This document shows, piece by piece, positions 10,605-18,511 of a stretch of DNA of 64,000 nucleotides. Source of the DNA: Lentzea alba (lineage in GTDB: Bacteria > Actinomycetota > Actinomycetes > Mycobacteriales > Pseudonocardiaceae); NCBI RefSeq assembly GCF_011067745.1, contig NZ_JAAMPJ010000001.1, forward strand, positions 186,001 to 250,000. Direction: 5' to 3'. Every line of letters begins with the position of its first letter. The first letter of the stretch is position 1. Position numbers and translations under genes: made by a program. The notes under the pieces were generated by a model that was not told the origin of the DNA, ran no database searches, and was given only the letters and a program-made list of their open reading frames with translations.

Positions 10605-10629
10605 CACCTCCTTCTGAAGGTCGGAGGTG
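10605..10629. promoter_or_regulatory. Inverted repeat between two divergent protease genes
   Basis: CACCTCC (10605-10611) and GGAGGTG (10623-10629) flank an 11-nt centre that itself contains CCTTC/GAAGG. It lies 64 bp upstream of the subtilase start and 165 bp before the M48 gene, so it may be an operator or a 5' leader hairpin. Nothing else stands out in the 252-bp gap except a TTGACA at about 10682. Confidence 0.35.
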
Positions 10630-10793
10630 GCGGCAGCGATCTCATCCCGCAGAGGTACGCGGGACTGGCCGATCGACCGGTTGACACACTCGCAGCGGGT
10701 TTGGCGTTGAGTCGTGACCGTCCTTTCGTGCACACTTCGTGCGGCCGCCATCTGCGTGCGGCACTGGGGGCTTGGGGGAAGGTCGCTTTACTC

Positions 10794-12299
10794 ATGCGTG
10801 TTTCATTGCGTGCTGCCATCGCTGTCGCGCTTCTCGTCGGTTTCTACGTCCTCGCTTTCGGGCTCATCGGCGGGCTCCTCGCGCTGGAGACGTACGCCCT
10901 GATCAACCGGCCGTTCGTCGGCCTGAAACTGGCGTTCTTCGTCGTGCCGGTGGTGTACGCGCTCGTCAAGGGCCTGATCTCGCTGGAACGCCGCGGGCAG
11001 GTCGAGGTGCCCGGCTCCCTCGTCACGCCCGCGGAGCAGCCCGCGCTCTGGGACCTCGTCCGCCGCCTGGCCGCCGACGTCGGCACCCGCCCGCCGGACG
11101 AGATCCGGATCCTCGCCGCGGTGAACGCCGGCGTCACCGAGGACACCCGCCTGCTGGGTCTGCGCGTGCTGAAGCGCAGGATGTTCATCGGTGCTCCCCT
11201 GCTCACCTCCTTGACCGAGAAGCAGCTCATCGCCGTGCTCGCGCACGAGCTCGGGCACTACGCCAACAAGGACACTCGCCTGGGCGGCGTCGTGGTCTCC
11301 GGCCGCAACGCCATGCTGCGCGCCGGTTCCCACATGAACGCCGAGCGCTGGTTCCAGCGCATGATCGCCAAGCTGTTCCGGGGTTACGCCAAGCTCTACC
11401 TCCGTGTCTCCCAAGCGATCAGCAGGCGCCAGGAGTTCGCCGCCGACCGCTTCTCCGCCTCACTGGCCGGCTCGTCCGCCGCCGCCTCGGCCCTGCGCGA
11501 ACTGCCGGTGATCGACGCCGCGTGGGACCTCTTCACCAACCGCCACCTGACCGTCGCGTGGGAGCTCGGCTACCTCCCCACAACGTTCTTCGACGGCTTC
11601 ACCCGCCTGCGCACCTCCCCCGAACTCCACGAGAAGCTGGAGGAGATCCGCCAGGACCCGACCGACCCCGACCGCGGCCCGTACGACTCGCACCCGCCGT
11701 TGCAGGACCGCATCGCCGCCATCGAGGCCATGGGCCTGGAACCCGAATCGGGCTGGGGCGACCGCCCGGCGATCGAACTGCTCGCCGACCCGATGCCGTT
11801 GCTGGACGCCGCCGTGCTGAACTCGCTGGTGTCCGACGCCGACCAGAAGGAACGCGTCGACTGGGCCACGCTCGGCCACATCGGCGCCCGCGCCCGCGTG
11901 GTGCGCGGCACTGAGCGCCTGCTGCAGTCCGCCGCCACCGCGATGAACCAGTCGCCGTCACTCACGACCGTGCTCGACGCGCTGGACGCGGGCCGCCTGG
12001 CCGACCTCGGCTCGTACGAACCGGGCAGCCGTGACGCCGGCGCACGAGCCCGCCGCGAGATGGCCAGGGGCGAGGTCCTGCCGGAGCTGTCCGCGTTGGT
12101 GGCGCTGGCGTTCTCCGACGCGGGCCTGGCGCACTGGGAGCTGGACTGGCTGGGACGGACCACGTTCGTCACCTCCTCTCACGACTTCGACATGGCCGAC
12201 CACCTCGACACCGCGGTAGCCGACCACGGCAGCACCGAGGGCCTGCGCGGCGCGCTGGCCGTGGCCGGTGTGGCCCTCGACTACCGCCCTGCGAACTGA
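10794..12299 (+). CDS. M48-family membrane metalloprotease
   Basis: The 501-residue product has two N-terminal TM helices (about residues 7-35 and 42-58), then the zinc site HELGH (AVLAHELGHYANKDTR, about residue 152) and the downstream QEFAADRFSA glutamate ligand, as in M48 peptidases (HtpX/Ste24-like). A long C-terminal region is variable. ATG at 10794 (MRVSLRAAIAV) is chosen because the hydrophobic segment follows at once; the frame opens further upstream but without a ribosome site. A GGGGGAAGG lies about 11 nt before it, a weak spacing. The next gene starts 15 bp after the stop, so they are co-transcribed. Confidence 0.88.
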   Translation: MRVSLRAAIAVALLVGFYVLAFGLIGGLLALETYALINRPFVGLKLAFFVVPVVYALVKGLISLERRGQVEVPGSLVTPAEQPALWDLVRRLAADVGTRPPDEIRILAAVNAGVTEDTRLLGLRVLKRRMFIGAPLLTSLTEKQLIAVLAHELGHYANKDTRLGGVVVSGRNAMLRAGSHMNAERWFQRMIAKLFRGYAKLYLRVSQAISRRQEFAADRFSASLAGSSAAASALRELPVIDAAWDLFTNRHLTVAWELGYLPTTFFDGFTRLRTSPELHEKLEEIRQDPTDPDRGPYDSHPPLQDRIAAIEAMGLEPESGWGDRPAIELLADPMPLLDAAVLNSLVSDADQKERVDWATLGHIGARARVVRGTERLLQSAATAMNQSPSLTTVLDALDAGRLADLGSYEPGSRDAGARARREMARGEVLPELSALVALAFSDAGLAHWELDWLGRTTFVTSSHDFDMADHLDTAVADHGSTEGLRGALAVAGVALDYRPAN

Positions 12300-12314
12300 C
12301 TTCTGGAGAACCCC

Positions 12315-13412
12315 GTGGTGCTCTCACTTCTCTTCAAGCCCAAGGAACTCATCACCGTCATCCGCCTGATGCGCGAAGCCAAGCGCCTGGGCGTCGAGAT
12401 CGACGACCTCCCCTCCGAAGTCGTGGCCGCCCACGTCCTCCCCAAAACCCACCCCGAGCGCTACGGCCTGGTCCCCGACGCCGACGTGACCTGCACGGCA
12501 CCGATCGAGGACCTGGCCCTGGCCGCCGTGAAGGACGACGTCCGCGCCGGCAACTGGGAGAACGCCGCCGACCTGGTCACCGCCACGCACGGCGACTGGG
12601 ACCGCCGCCAGCGCGTGGTGTGGGCCTTGGCCGACCTGGCCGCCAAGGACGACGCCTGGATGAAGTCCTGGCAGGACGCCCGCCCGGGTGACCCCCACTG
12701 GCTGGTGGTGCACGCGATGTCACTCGTGTCCCTGGCCTGGGACATCCGCGGCAGCGCCAGGGCTTCCGAGACCACGCGCGAACAGTTCGACGGCTTCCAC
12801 CGAGTCCTCTTCGAAGCCCGCGAAGCCGCAGGCGTGGCGGCCGCCGTGCTGCCGGACGACCCGACGCCGCTGAACACCCTGCTGACCCTCGCCCGCGGTC
12901 TGCAGCTGGACCACGACGAGTTCCGCGCGATCTGGACCGAACTCGTGTCCCGCGACCCCTTGCACCACAACGGACACCAGCAGGCCCTGCAGTACTGGTG
13001 CGCCAAGTGGCACGGCTCCGACGAACTAGCGCTGGAGTTCGCGCTGGAGGCCGCAGCCAAGTCGCCGAAGTTCTTGGCGTTGCCACTGCACGCCGCCTAC
13101 GAGGCAGACAGCACGCCGGACATGTGGAAGGCACCGTCGGTCGTGGCCTCCTTGGATGCGTTGCTGGGTCGGCTTGCCGACGAGGGTGCGGACACCTACG
13201 CCCTGCGGGATGACCGCGGGTACGCGGCTTTCGCGCTGATCCGGTTGGAACGGTTCGAGGAAGCGGTGGGGCAGTTCCGGGCATTGGGAGAGCTGGCGGA
13301 TGCCGGGCCCTGGAGCTACTTCGAGGACCCGAGGCTGACGTTCTTGAGCTTGCGGGGGGTGGCGGTCAAGGCGATGTCCAAGGGCAAGGGGGTCAAGGCT
13401 CCAGTCCGATGA
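12315..13412 (+). CDS. Hypothetical helical-repeat protein, partner of the M48 protease
   Basis: A 365-residue soluble protein of unknown function. It starts at GTG 12315 with GGAGAA 6 nt upstream. The N-terminus is hydrophobic/basic (SLLFKPKELITVIRLM); the rest is alpha-helical with alternating short helices rich in A, L, W and D (for example LVTATHGDWDRRQRVVWAL), consistent with TPR-like packing, though no consensus TPR can be delimited by eye. It directly follows the M48 protease gene and is presumably its functional partner. Confidence 0.7.
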   Translation: MVLSLLFKPKELITVIRLMREAKRLGVEIDDLPSEVVAAHVLPKTHPERYGLVPDADVTCTAPIEDLALAAVKDDVRAGNWENAADLVTATHGDWDRRQRVVWALADLAAKDDAWMKSWQDARPGDPHWLVVHAMSLVSLAWDIRGSARASETTREQFDGFHRVLFEAREAAGVAAAVLPDDPTPLNTLLTLARGLQLDHDEFRAIWTELVSRDPLHHNGHQQALQYWCAKWHGSDELALEFALEAAAKSPKFLALPLHAAYEADSTPDMWKAPSVVASLDALLGRLADEGADTYALRDDRGYAAFALIRLERFEEAVGQFRALGELADAGPWSYFEDPRLTFLSLRGVAVKAMSKGKGVKAPVR

Positions 13413-13570
13413 GGACCGGGGTTGGCGACTCCTTTCGTTGGGGCCGTGGACAAACGGGGCACCGGGCCTGACGGTCAGGTGCGCGCCGCAGGCAGTGGCG
13501 TGTGCGACGCGGGGGCGCGCCCCGGCATGGCGCCGCGATGCGAGTCGTACGGCCAGGTTGCCGCGCCGGG

Positions 13571-13720
13571 GTGAGACGCGGAGGGGTCGGCAAGAGCGCA
13601 TGCCGCGCAGGGCGACACACGGACGGGTTGGCAAGAGCGCCTGCCCCGCTGGGTGAGAAGCGGCTGGGTTGGCAGGAGCGCATGCCCCGCTGGGTGAGAA
13701 GCGGCTGGGTAGCGGTAGGC
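13571..13720. repeat. 41-bp tandem repeat, about 3.5 copies
   Basis: Units start at 13571, 13612, 13653 and 13694 (the last partial). The core GGGTTGGCARGAGCGC is followed by MTGCCCCGCTGGGTGAGA. Copies 2 and 3 are nearly identical over 30 bp and copy 1 differs more. The period is not divisible by three, so it is not a protein repeat. A weakly related segment (GGGGTTGGCGACTCC) appears at about 13419. Confidence 0.85.
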
Positions 13721-13730
13721 GCCCACGCGT

Positions 13731-13860
13731 CGCGATTGGGCTTTACCTTGAGGGGGCGGGATGCTTCGCCGTTCGGGTTCGGCCGGGGCGCTTTTCACCC
13801 CGGCTTTTGGAGGCCGTCCAGCATCCCGCTAGAGGCTCAAGGTCAAGCCCCGATCGCAAT
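13731..13860. repeat. Large imperfect nested inverted repeat
   Basis: The outer arms GGGCTTTACCTTGAG (13738-13752) and CTCAAGGTCAAGCCC (about 13836-13850) match at 14 of 15 positions. Inside are GCGGGATGCT and AGCATCCCGC, then an inner hairpin GCCGGGG/CCCCGGC. The result is a roughly 115-130 nt cruciform-like element. It could be a small non-autonomous element, a structured RNA or a strong bidirectional terminator. Confidence 0.75.
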
Positions 13861-14035
13861 CGTCGCGAAGCGGCGATGAACTCCCACGCCCTCGGTAAGG
13901 CCCGCGCAACCACCCGAGCAAGGTGACCGCCCGCACGCCAGGCGACCCCTCCGCTGGAACCCGCCCCACGCGGCCAAGGCAATGCGGGCCGCGCAAGCCC
14001 GCACCGCGCGGCCCGCACCCACAAACCGTTGAAGC

Positions 14036-14695
14036 TCAACCGATTGCCAGCGGCACACGGGCCTGCGGGACCGCCGGCGGGCGACGTTCCATCACCGCGA
14101 GCTCCAGCTGGCGGGCCGGCGATTCACCCAGCAGTTTGCGGGCCAGGGTGGTGCCCTTGCGCGGGGCGAGGGCCAGTTCGGCTCGTAGGGCTTGGACGCC
14201 GACGTAGTGGGCTACCTCGTCGAGGATGGCTTTGGTGTCGGCGATCGAGCGGGTGCGGCGGATCGCGTCCACGGCCGCGCGTTCCAGGGGCGCTACGTGG
14301 AAGCCTCGGCGGATTGCCGGTTTGGGGAGGCGGTCTGTGCGTTCCAGGCGCAGGGTGCCGTGGCCCCAGGCTCGGCTGTGGCGCGGGGCCAGGACGTGGA
14401 TGGCGTCGGCGGTGGGCAGGACGGATCTCATGCCGTGCAGGTAGAGGGCGTCGAAGGCGGTGAGCATGGAGCGCTCGCCTGCGTAGAGGAGGGCCGCCTG
14501 CACCAGCTGTTCGCGGGACGGGCCTGCTCGGGACAGCAGGAAGATGCTCGGGAACAGGCGTTGCCAGGGGCCGCCCGGGCGGGCTCGCTGGTCGATCAGG
14601 GACGAGGACAGTCCTATGTGGATCAGGGCTGCCACCGGGGCTACTCGGTGGACGAAGAGGGAGCCGAGGGCTTCCAGGTCGATGGGGTGGCGCAT
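14036..14695 (-). CDS. AbiEi-antitoxin-like protein without nuclease partner
   Basis: A 219-residue protein resembling the widespread actinobacterial family with an AbiEi-type winged-helix N-terminus (region GPWQRLFPSIFLLS, then QAALLYAGERSMLTAFDALYLHG). Full-length relatives end in a DUF559 endonuclease-like domain; here the C-terminus (LARKLLGESPARQLELAVMERR) is short and the nuclease motif is not seen. ATG at 14695 is used; the frame opens further to a TTG at 14755 that lies within a DnaA-box sequence, so the start is uncertain. No AbiEii toxin is adjacent, so an active toxin-antitoxin pair is unlikely. Confidence 0.55.
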   Translation of the reverse strand: MRHPIDLEALGSLFVHRVAPVAALIHIGLSSSLIDQRARPGGPWQRLFPSIFLLSRAGPSREQLVQAALLYAGERSMLTAFDALYLHGMRSVLPTADAIHVLAPRHSRAWGHGTLRLERTDRLPKPAIRRGFHVAPLERAAVDAIRRTRSIADTKAILDEVAHYVGVQALRAELALAPRKGTTLARKLLGESPARQLELAVMERRPPAVPQARVPLAIG

Positions 14696-14746
14696 GGGTT
14701 GATGGTGCGCGATCGCAAGCCCGGGGGACCGGGGGTGGTGGGAAGT

Positions 14747-14773
14747 TGTGGACAAGTCGGTGCCTGTGGACAG
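14747..14773 (-). promoter_or_regulatory. Two DnaA-box-like 9-mers, 18 bp apart
   Basis: On the minus strand TTGTCCACA (14755-14747) and CTGTCCACA (14773-14765) fit the actinobacterial DnaA-box consensus. They lie between dinB and the AbiEi-like gene, one overlapping the latter's possible TTG start. There is no other origin feature here. Confidence 0.4.
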
Positions 14774-14780
14774 GTTGCGA

Positions 14781-16055
14781 TCACTCGGGCTTCGGCTGGG
14801 GCTCTGCTGTCCTGTTCGGACTGTCGCGCAGCAGGGAGGCTGGGCGGACGGCTAGCGAGCCGAAGCGCGAACGGGCCTGGTCGGCGGCTTGATCGGCTTC
14901 GCGCCAGCCGCGTTCTGGGGCGTCGAAGATCAGTTGCTGGGCGGAGTCGGCGTTGTCAAGACCCTCTATTCGGACGCCGATCAGACGGACCGCGCCGGGT
15001 GGGACCTGGGTGTCGAGCAGCTCCACGGCGGTGCGGTAGACCTCCTGGGTCACGTCGGTCGCCATGGGCAGGGTGCGCGAGCGGGTGATCGTGGAGAAGT
15101 CGGAGAAGCGGACCTTGATGGAGACGGTTCGGCCGCGCAAACCCTTTGCGCGCAGGGATCCTGTCGAGCGCTCGGACAGCCGCAGCAGTTCGCGGCGCAG
15201 CACCGCGCGGTCGAGGTGGTCCACCTCGAAGGTCTCCTCGGCGCCGATCGACTTCTCCCGCGACTCGGGCACCACCGCGCGGTCGTCGACACCGGCGGCC
15301 AGGGCGAAGAGGTGTTCCGCCAGCGCGACGCCGATCAAGCGGCGCAGGCGGGGCAACGGGGTCGCGGCCACGTCGGCGACGGTGGCCAGGCCCAGTTCTT
15401 CAAGGCGCGCGGCGGTTTTCGCGCCTACGCCCCACAGTGAGGACACCGGCAGTGGGTGCAGGAACTCCAGCACATCAGAAGAAGGCACGACCATCATGCC
15501 GTCGGGCTTGCACATGCCCGAGGCGAGCTTGGCGAGAAACTTCGTTGGTGCCACACCGACAGAACAAGTCACACCGTGGTCAGCGAACACACGAGACCTG
15601 ACGAGCTCGCCGATGCCACCGGGCGTGAGACCCAAACGGCGAAGTGCTCCACCGACGTCCAGGAACGCCTCGTCCAACGACAGAGGCTCCACGAGAGGCG
15701 TGATGTCGCGGAAGATCGCCATCACGCCACGCGAGACCTCCTGGTAGAGGTCGAACTGCGGCGGCAGGTACACGGCATCAGGGATCAACCGGCGCGCGTG
15801 AGCGGTCGGCATCGCGGAACGCACGCCGTACTCGCGGGCGATGTAGTTCGCCGAACACACGACGCCACGCCCGCTGACACCGCCGACGACCACAGGGACG
15901 GATGCGAGTTCGGGACGTTCGCGAATCTCCACCGACGCGTAGAAGGCGTCCATGTCGACGTGCAGCATCCGGCAGCCCGTGTCGTCAGGCCACACACCGT
16001 CACGCGCACGGAACCGATCGCGCAGGCCGCGTGGCAGGTTCGCACTGCGACCCAT
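14781..16055 (-). CDS. dinB: DNA polymerase IV (Y-family, error-prone)
   Basis: A 424-residue translesion polymerase. Palm motifs are clear: MLHVDMDAFYASVE (first catalytic Asp), SANYIAREYGVRSAM, and PLSLDEAFLDV with the paired acidic residues; the helix-hairpin-helix thumb (LWGVGAKTAARLEELG) and little finger follow. ATG at 16055 has AGAGGGG about 6 nt upstream; a GTG two codons earlier is the alternative. A perfect LexA box lies just upstream, so expression is expected during the SOS response. The extended C-terminus (NRTAEPQPKPE) shows no evident beta-clamp motif. Confidence 0.95.
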   Translation of the reverse strand: MGRSANLPRGLRDRFRARDGVWPDDTGCRMLHVDMDAFYASVEIRERPELASVPVVVGGVSGRGVVCSANYIAREYGVRSAMPTAHARRLIPDAVYLPPQFDLYQEVSRGVMAIFRDITPLVEPLSLDEAFLDVGGALRRLGLTPGGIGELVRSRVFADHGVTCSVGVAPTKFLAKLASGMCKPDGMMVVPSSDVLEFLHPLPVSSLWGVGAKTAARLEELGLATVADVAATPLPRLRRLIGVALAEHLFALAAGVDDRAVVPESREKSIGAEETFEVDHLDRAVLRRELLRLSERSTGSLRAKGLRGRTVSIKVRFSDFSTITRSRTLPMATDVTQEVYRTAVELLDTQVPPGAVRLIGVRIEGLDNADSAQQLIFDAPERGWREADQAADQARSRFGSLAVRPASLLRDSPNRTAEPQPKPE

Positions 16056-16062
16056 GAACACC

Positions 16063-16086
16063 CCTCTCGAACGTGAGTTCGAGAGG
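16063..16086. promoter_or_regulatory. LexA (SOS) box of dinB
   Basis: The core TCGAACGTGAGTTCGA (16067-16082) matches the actinobacterial SOS consensus TCGAAC-N4-GTTCGA exactly. It is extended by CCTC/GAGG to perfect 10-bp arms around GTGA. It ends 7 bp before the dinB ATG, overlapping the ribosome-site region, where LexA would block transcription start or passage. Confidence 0.9.
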
Positions 16087-16090
16087 AATC

Positions 16091-17188
16091 CTACAGTTTG
16101 TACACACGCGCCGCGTTCTCCGACGCGATCAGCCGTGCGATCCGATGCGCGTCCTCCTCCAGGAACGCGTCACGCCGCAGTCCGTCGGACAAGAAGTCCG
16201 ACAATGCACGCCGGAACAGCAACGCGCCGAGGTAGTACAACTCGGGCAGACCGAACGCGTCGGAGGAGAACAGGAACTTGCCGTACGGCACGATCTCCAA
16301 CGCCTCGGCGAACACTCGCGACGCCTGGTGCCCCAGCCCGTGCGTCGCCAGCCCGAGATCGCAGAACACGTGCGGGAACACCTGAGCCAGATATCCGGCC
16401 TGACGGTGGAACGGGTAGTTGTGCAGCAACAGCACGGGCACGCCCAAACCAGCCGTCGCGCGCAAGAACGGCGTCAACAACGACGGATCGCAACGGTGCA
16501 GATCGATGTCCGAGTCGCCGTAGCCCACGTGGAACTGCAACGGCAGACCAGCGTCCAACGCCTCCCACGCCAGCCAAGTGATCACCACCGGTGAGACCAG
16601 CCGTCCGGACGACCACTCCGAAACCGCCCGCACGACGTCCGAGTCAGCGGGACGCTCAGCCGGCAACGCGAGCCCCGTCCGGTAAGCCGCGACCGACTTC
16701 GCACCGACAGCCGACGTGGCAGCCAACCGCGAACGCACAGCCGACATGAACGAGGACGGCGACTCCGAAGATCGCACCGTTTCAGCCAGGTGCTCCAACC
16801 GCACGATGTCGTGCGGCACCGCCCCGGCCAGCGACCCGAGCTCCGCGGCCGACAACAGCCGATCGGGCTGGAACCCACCGTCCACGAGGAACGTGTGGAT
16901 CCCGGACGCCATCAGGAAAGTCCGCGACACCTCGGTGATGTGCAGCGAGTTCCGCCGTTCGAGGTACGCCTCAGCCGAAGCGTGCCGAGGCAGGTCCAAG
17001 AGCGGCGCGCACCAGCGTCGCACCGCGAACCCGACCGCCGAGTCGAAGAAAGACCCACCCAACGGAGAGACCGCATCGGCCTCCAACAACAACGACTCGA
17101 ACTCCGAGCGCGTGCTGTCAGTGCGCAACACACCGTGGCAGTGGTGATCTATCAGCCCGAGTTCGGCGACGAACGGCAGGATGCCCAT
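16091..17188 (-). CDS. Amidohydrolase, FluG-N-terminal-like
   Basis: A 365-residue TIM-barrel amidohydrolase. It begins MGILPFVAELGLIDHHCHG, with the metal-binding HxH (DHHCHG), and contains LQFHVGYGDSDIDLH, LLLHNYPFHRQAGYLA and FSSDAFGLPE, the later His and Asp metal ligands. In fungal FluG an amidohydrolase of this kind is fused to a glutamine-synthetase-like domain; here the two halves are separate divergent genes 12 bp apart. ATG at 17188 is preceded by GATCCT and 6 nt, a leaderless arrangement. The substrate is probably an amide or a gamma-glutamyl compound, but that is inference. Confidence 0.85.
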   Translation of the reverse strand: MGILPFVAELGLIDHHCHGVLRTDSTRSEFESLLLEADAVSPLGGSFFDSAVGFAVRRWCAPLLDLPRHASAEAYLERRNSLHITEVSRTFLMASGIHTFLVDGGFQPDRLLSAAELGSLAGAVPHDIVRLEHLAETVRSSESPSSFMSAVRSRLAATSAVGAKSVAAYRTGLALPAERPADSDVVRAVSEWSSGRLVSPVVITWLAWEALDAGLPLQFHVGYGDSDIDLHRCDPSLLTPFLRATAGLGVPVLLLHNYPFHRQAGYLAQVFPHVFCDLGLATHGLGHQASRVFAEALEIVPYGKFLFSSDAFGLPELYYLGALLFRRALSDFLSDGLRRDAFLEEDAHRIARLIASENAARVYKL

Positions 17189-17203
17189 AACCTTAGGATC
17201 GTG
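17186..17203. promoter_or_regulatory. Overlapping divergent leaderless promoters (-10 elements)
   Basis: Only 12 bp separate two divergent start codons. On the plus strand TAACCT-N7-GTG and on the minus strand GATCCT-N6-ATG fit leaderless -10/start spacing. The two -10 elements share the same DNA, so RNA polymerase could serve only one direction at a time. The -35 regions would lie inside the opposite gene. Confidence 0.45.
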
Positions 17204-18511
17204 GACTCTGCGGAACGGGACCAGCGGTTCGACCGGGCGACGGAACTCTTCGACGGGCTCAACGCCAGGAACGTGAGCGTCGTGGCGCTCACCTGGGTCG
17301 ACAACAGCGGCATCACACGCACCAAGTCGGTGCCTCTGCGCAGACTGGCCCACGCGGCAGCACACGGTGTGGGCGCGTCACCGGTGTTCGACGTGTTCCT
17401 GTTCGACGACTGGATCATCCAGGGCCGGTTCGCCGGCGGCCCCGTCGGCGACCTGCGGCTGCACCCCGACCTCGACCGCCTCACCGTGCTCGCGGGCCAG
17501 CCCGGCTGGGCCTGGGCACCCGCTGACCGCTTCTTCCAGAGCGGCGTCCCCTACCCGATGGACCAGCGCCTGCAGGCGCGCAAGGCCGAGCAGAAACTCC
17601 ACGACCTGGGCCTGACCGCCAAAGCTGGCTTCGAGATCGAGTGGTGCGTCGGCAAGCCGGACACCGACGACTGGGTGCCCGCGACGACCGGTGCCGCCTA
17701 CGGGCACGCCCGCCAGGTCGAGCTGTCCGACTACTGCGTCGACGTCCTCAACGCCCTCGACCAGCAGGACGTCGAGGTCCTCCAGTTCCACCCCGAGTAC
17801 GCCGCGGGCCAGTTCGAGGTCTCCACCGCGCCCGAGGACCCGGTCGCGGCAGCGGACACCGCCGTACTGGTCAAAGAGACCATCCGTGCCGTCACGATCC
17901 GGCACGGCATGCGCCCGTCGTTCTCCCCCAAAGTCATCAACGGCGGCGTCGGCAACGGCGGCCACCTGCATTTCAGCATCTGGCGCGACGGTACGAACCT
18001 CTTCAGCGGCTTCCAGGACGAGGCCAAGCAGTTCAGCGCGGGCGTGCTCAACCACATCCGCGCGTTGTGCGCCATCGGCTGTCCCTCTCTCGCGAGCTAC
18101 CTCAGGCTCGTCCCACACACGTGGTCAGCACCGTTCGTGGCGTGGGGCGAGGAGAACCGCGAAACGGCGCTGCGCCTCATCCAGGACAACCTCGAGATCA
18201 AGTGCTTCGACCTGACCGCGAACCCGTATCTCCTCGTCGCTGGCGTCATCGCGACGGGAATCGACGGCATCGCCACGCAGGCGAGCCTTCCCGAGGGCCT
18301 CAACGTCGACCCGGCGCTGCTCGACGGCATCCCGCGGCTGCCCACGTCCCTGAAAGAGGCCGTCGAGGAGTTCGAGAAGGACGCGGTGCTCACCGAGGCG
18401 TTCGGTCAGGAACTGGCGGGCACGATCGTCGACGTGCGGCGCGGTGAGATGGAGCGGTACAAGGACGCCAGCCCGCAGGGGATCGCCAACATCACCCGCT
18501 GGCGCCACTGA
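17201..18511 (+). CDS. Glutamine synthetase-like (type I fold) ligase
   Basis: A 436-residue GS-family enzyme. The catalytic-domain motifs are FEIEW, LQFHPEYAAGQFEVS with the metal-binding Glu residues, NGGVGNGGHLHFSIW with the substrate/metal His, and NRETALRL with the conserved Arg. The protein is shorter than true GlnA (about 470) and has the divergent N-terminal beta-grasp of the FluG/PuuA-like subgroup (VVALTWVDNSGITRTKSV). GTG at 17201 is probably leaderless. With the divergent amidohydrolase it reconstitutes a split FluG; gamma-glutamylation of an amine, as in polyamine or ethanolamine use, is a plausible role. Its 3' end overlaps the convergent sigma gene by 20 bp. Confidence 0.85.
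   Translation: MDSAERDQRFDRATELFDGLNARNVSVVALTWVDNSGITRTKSVPLRRLAHAAAHGVGASPVFDVFLFDDWIIQGRFAGGPVGDLRLHPDLDRLTVLAGQPGWAWAPADRFFQSGVPYPMDQRLQARKAEQKLHDLGLTAKAGFEIEWCVGKPDTDDWVPATTGAAYGHARQVELSDYCVDVLNALDQQDVEVLQFHPEYAAGQFEVSTAPEDPVAAADTAVLVKETIRAVTIRHGMRPSFSPKVINGGVGNGGHLHFSIWRDGTNLFSGFQDEAKQFSAGVLNHIRALCAIGCPSLASYLRLVPHTWSAPFVAWGEENRETALRLIQDNLEIKCFDLTANPYLLVAGVIATGIDGIATQASLPEGLNVDPALLDGIPRLPTSLKEAVEEFEKDAVLTEAFGQELAGTIVDVRRGEMERYKDASPQGIANITRWRH

Larger units (their letters stand above)
13413..14035. other. 623-bp repeat-rich non-coding spacer
   Basis: No convincing gene was found: open frames here have no ribosome site and are broken by repeats whose period is not a multiple of three. It contains a 41-bp tandem repeat block (13571-13720) and a large nested inverted repeat (13731-13860), listed separately. 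Between convergent genes (end of 13412 on +, end of 14036 on -) it must contain both transcription stops. Confidence 0.7.

Noticed and set aside
13571-13720. CRISPR-like array
   Set aside because: Units are adjacent 41-bp tandem copies without unique spacers and no cas genes are in the window.
13502-13879. A 125-codon frame across the repeat block
   Set aside because: The 41-bp period shifts the frame at each copy, there is no ribosome site, and the 3' part is the inverted repeat.
14747-14773. A replication origin
   Set aside because: Only two boxes, no AT-rich unwinding region and no dnaA or dnaN nearby.
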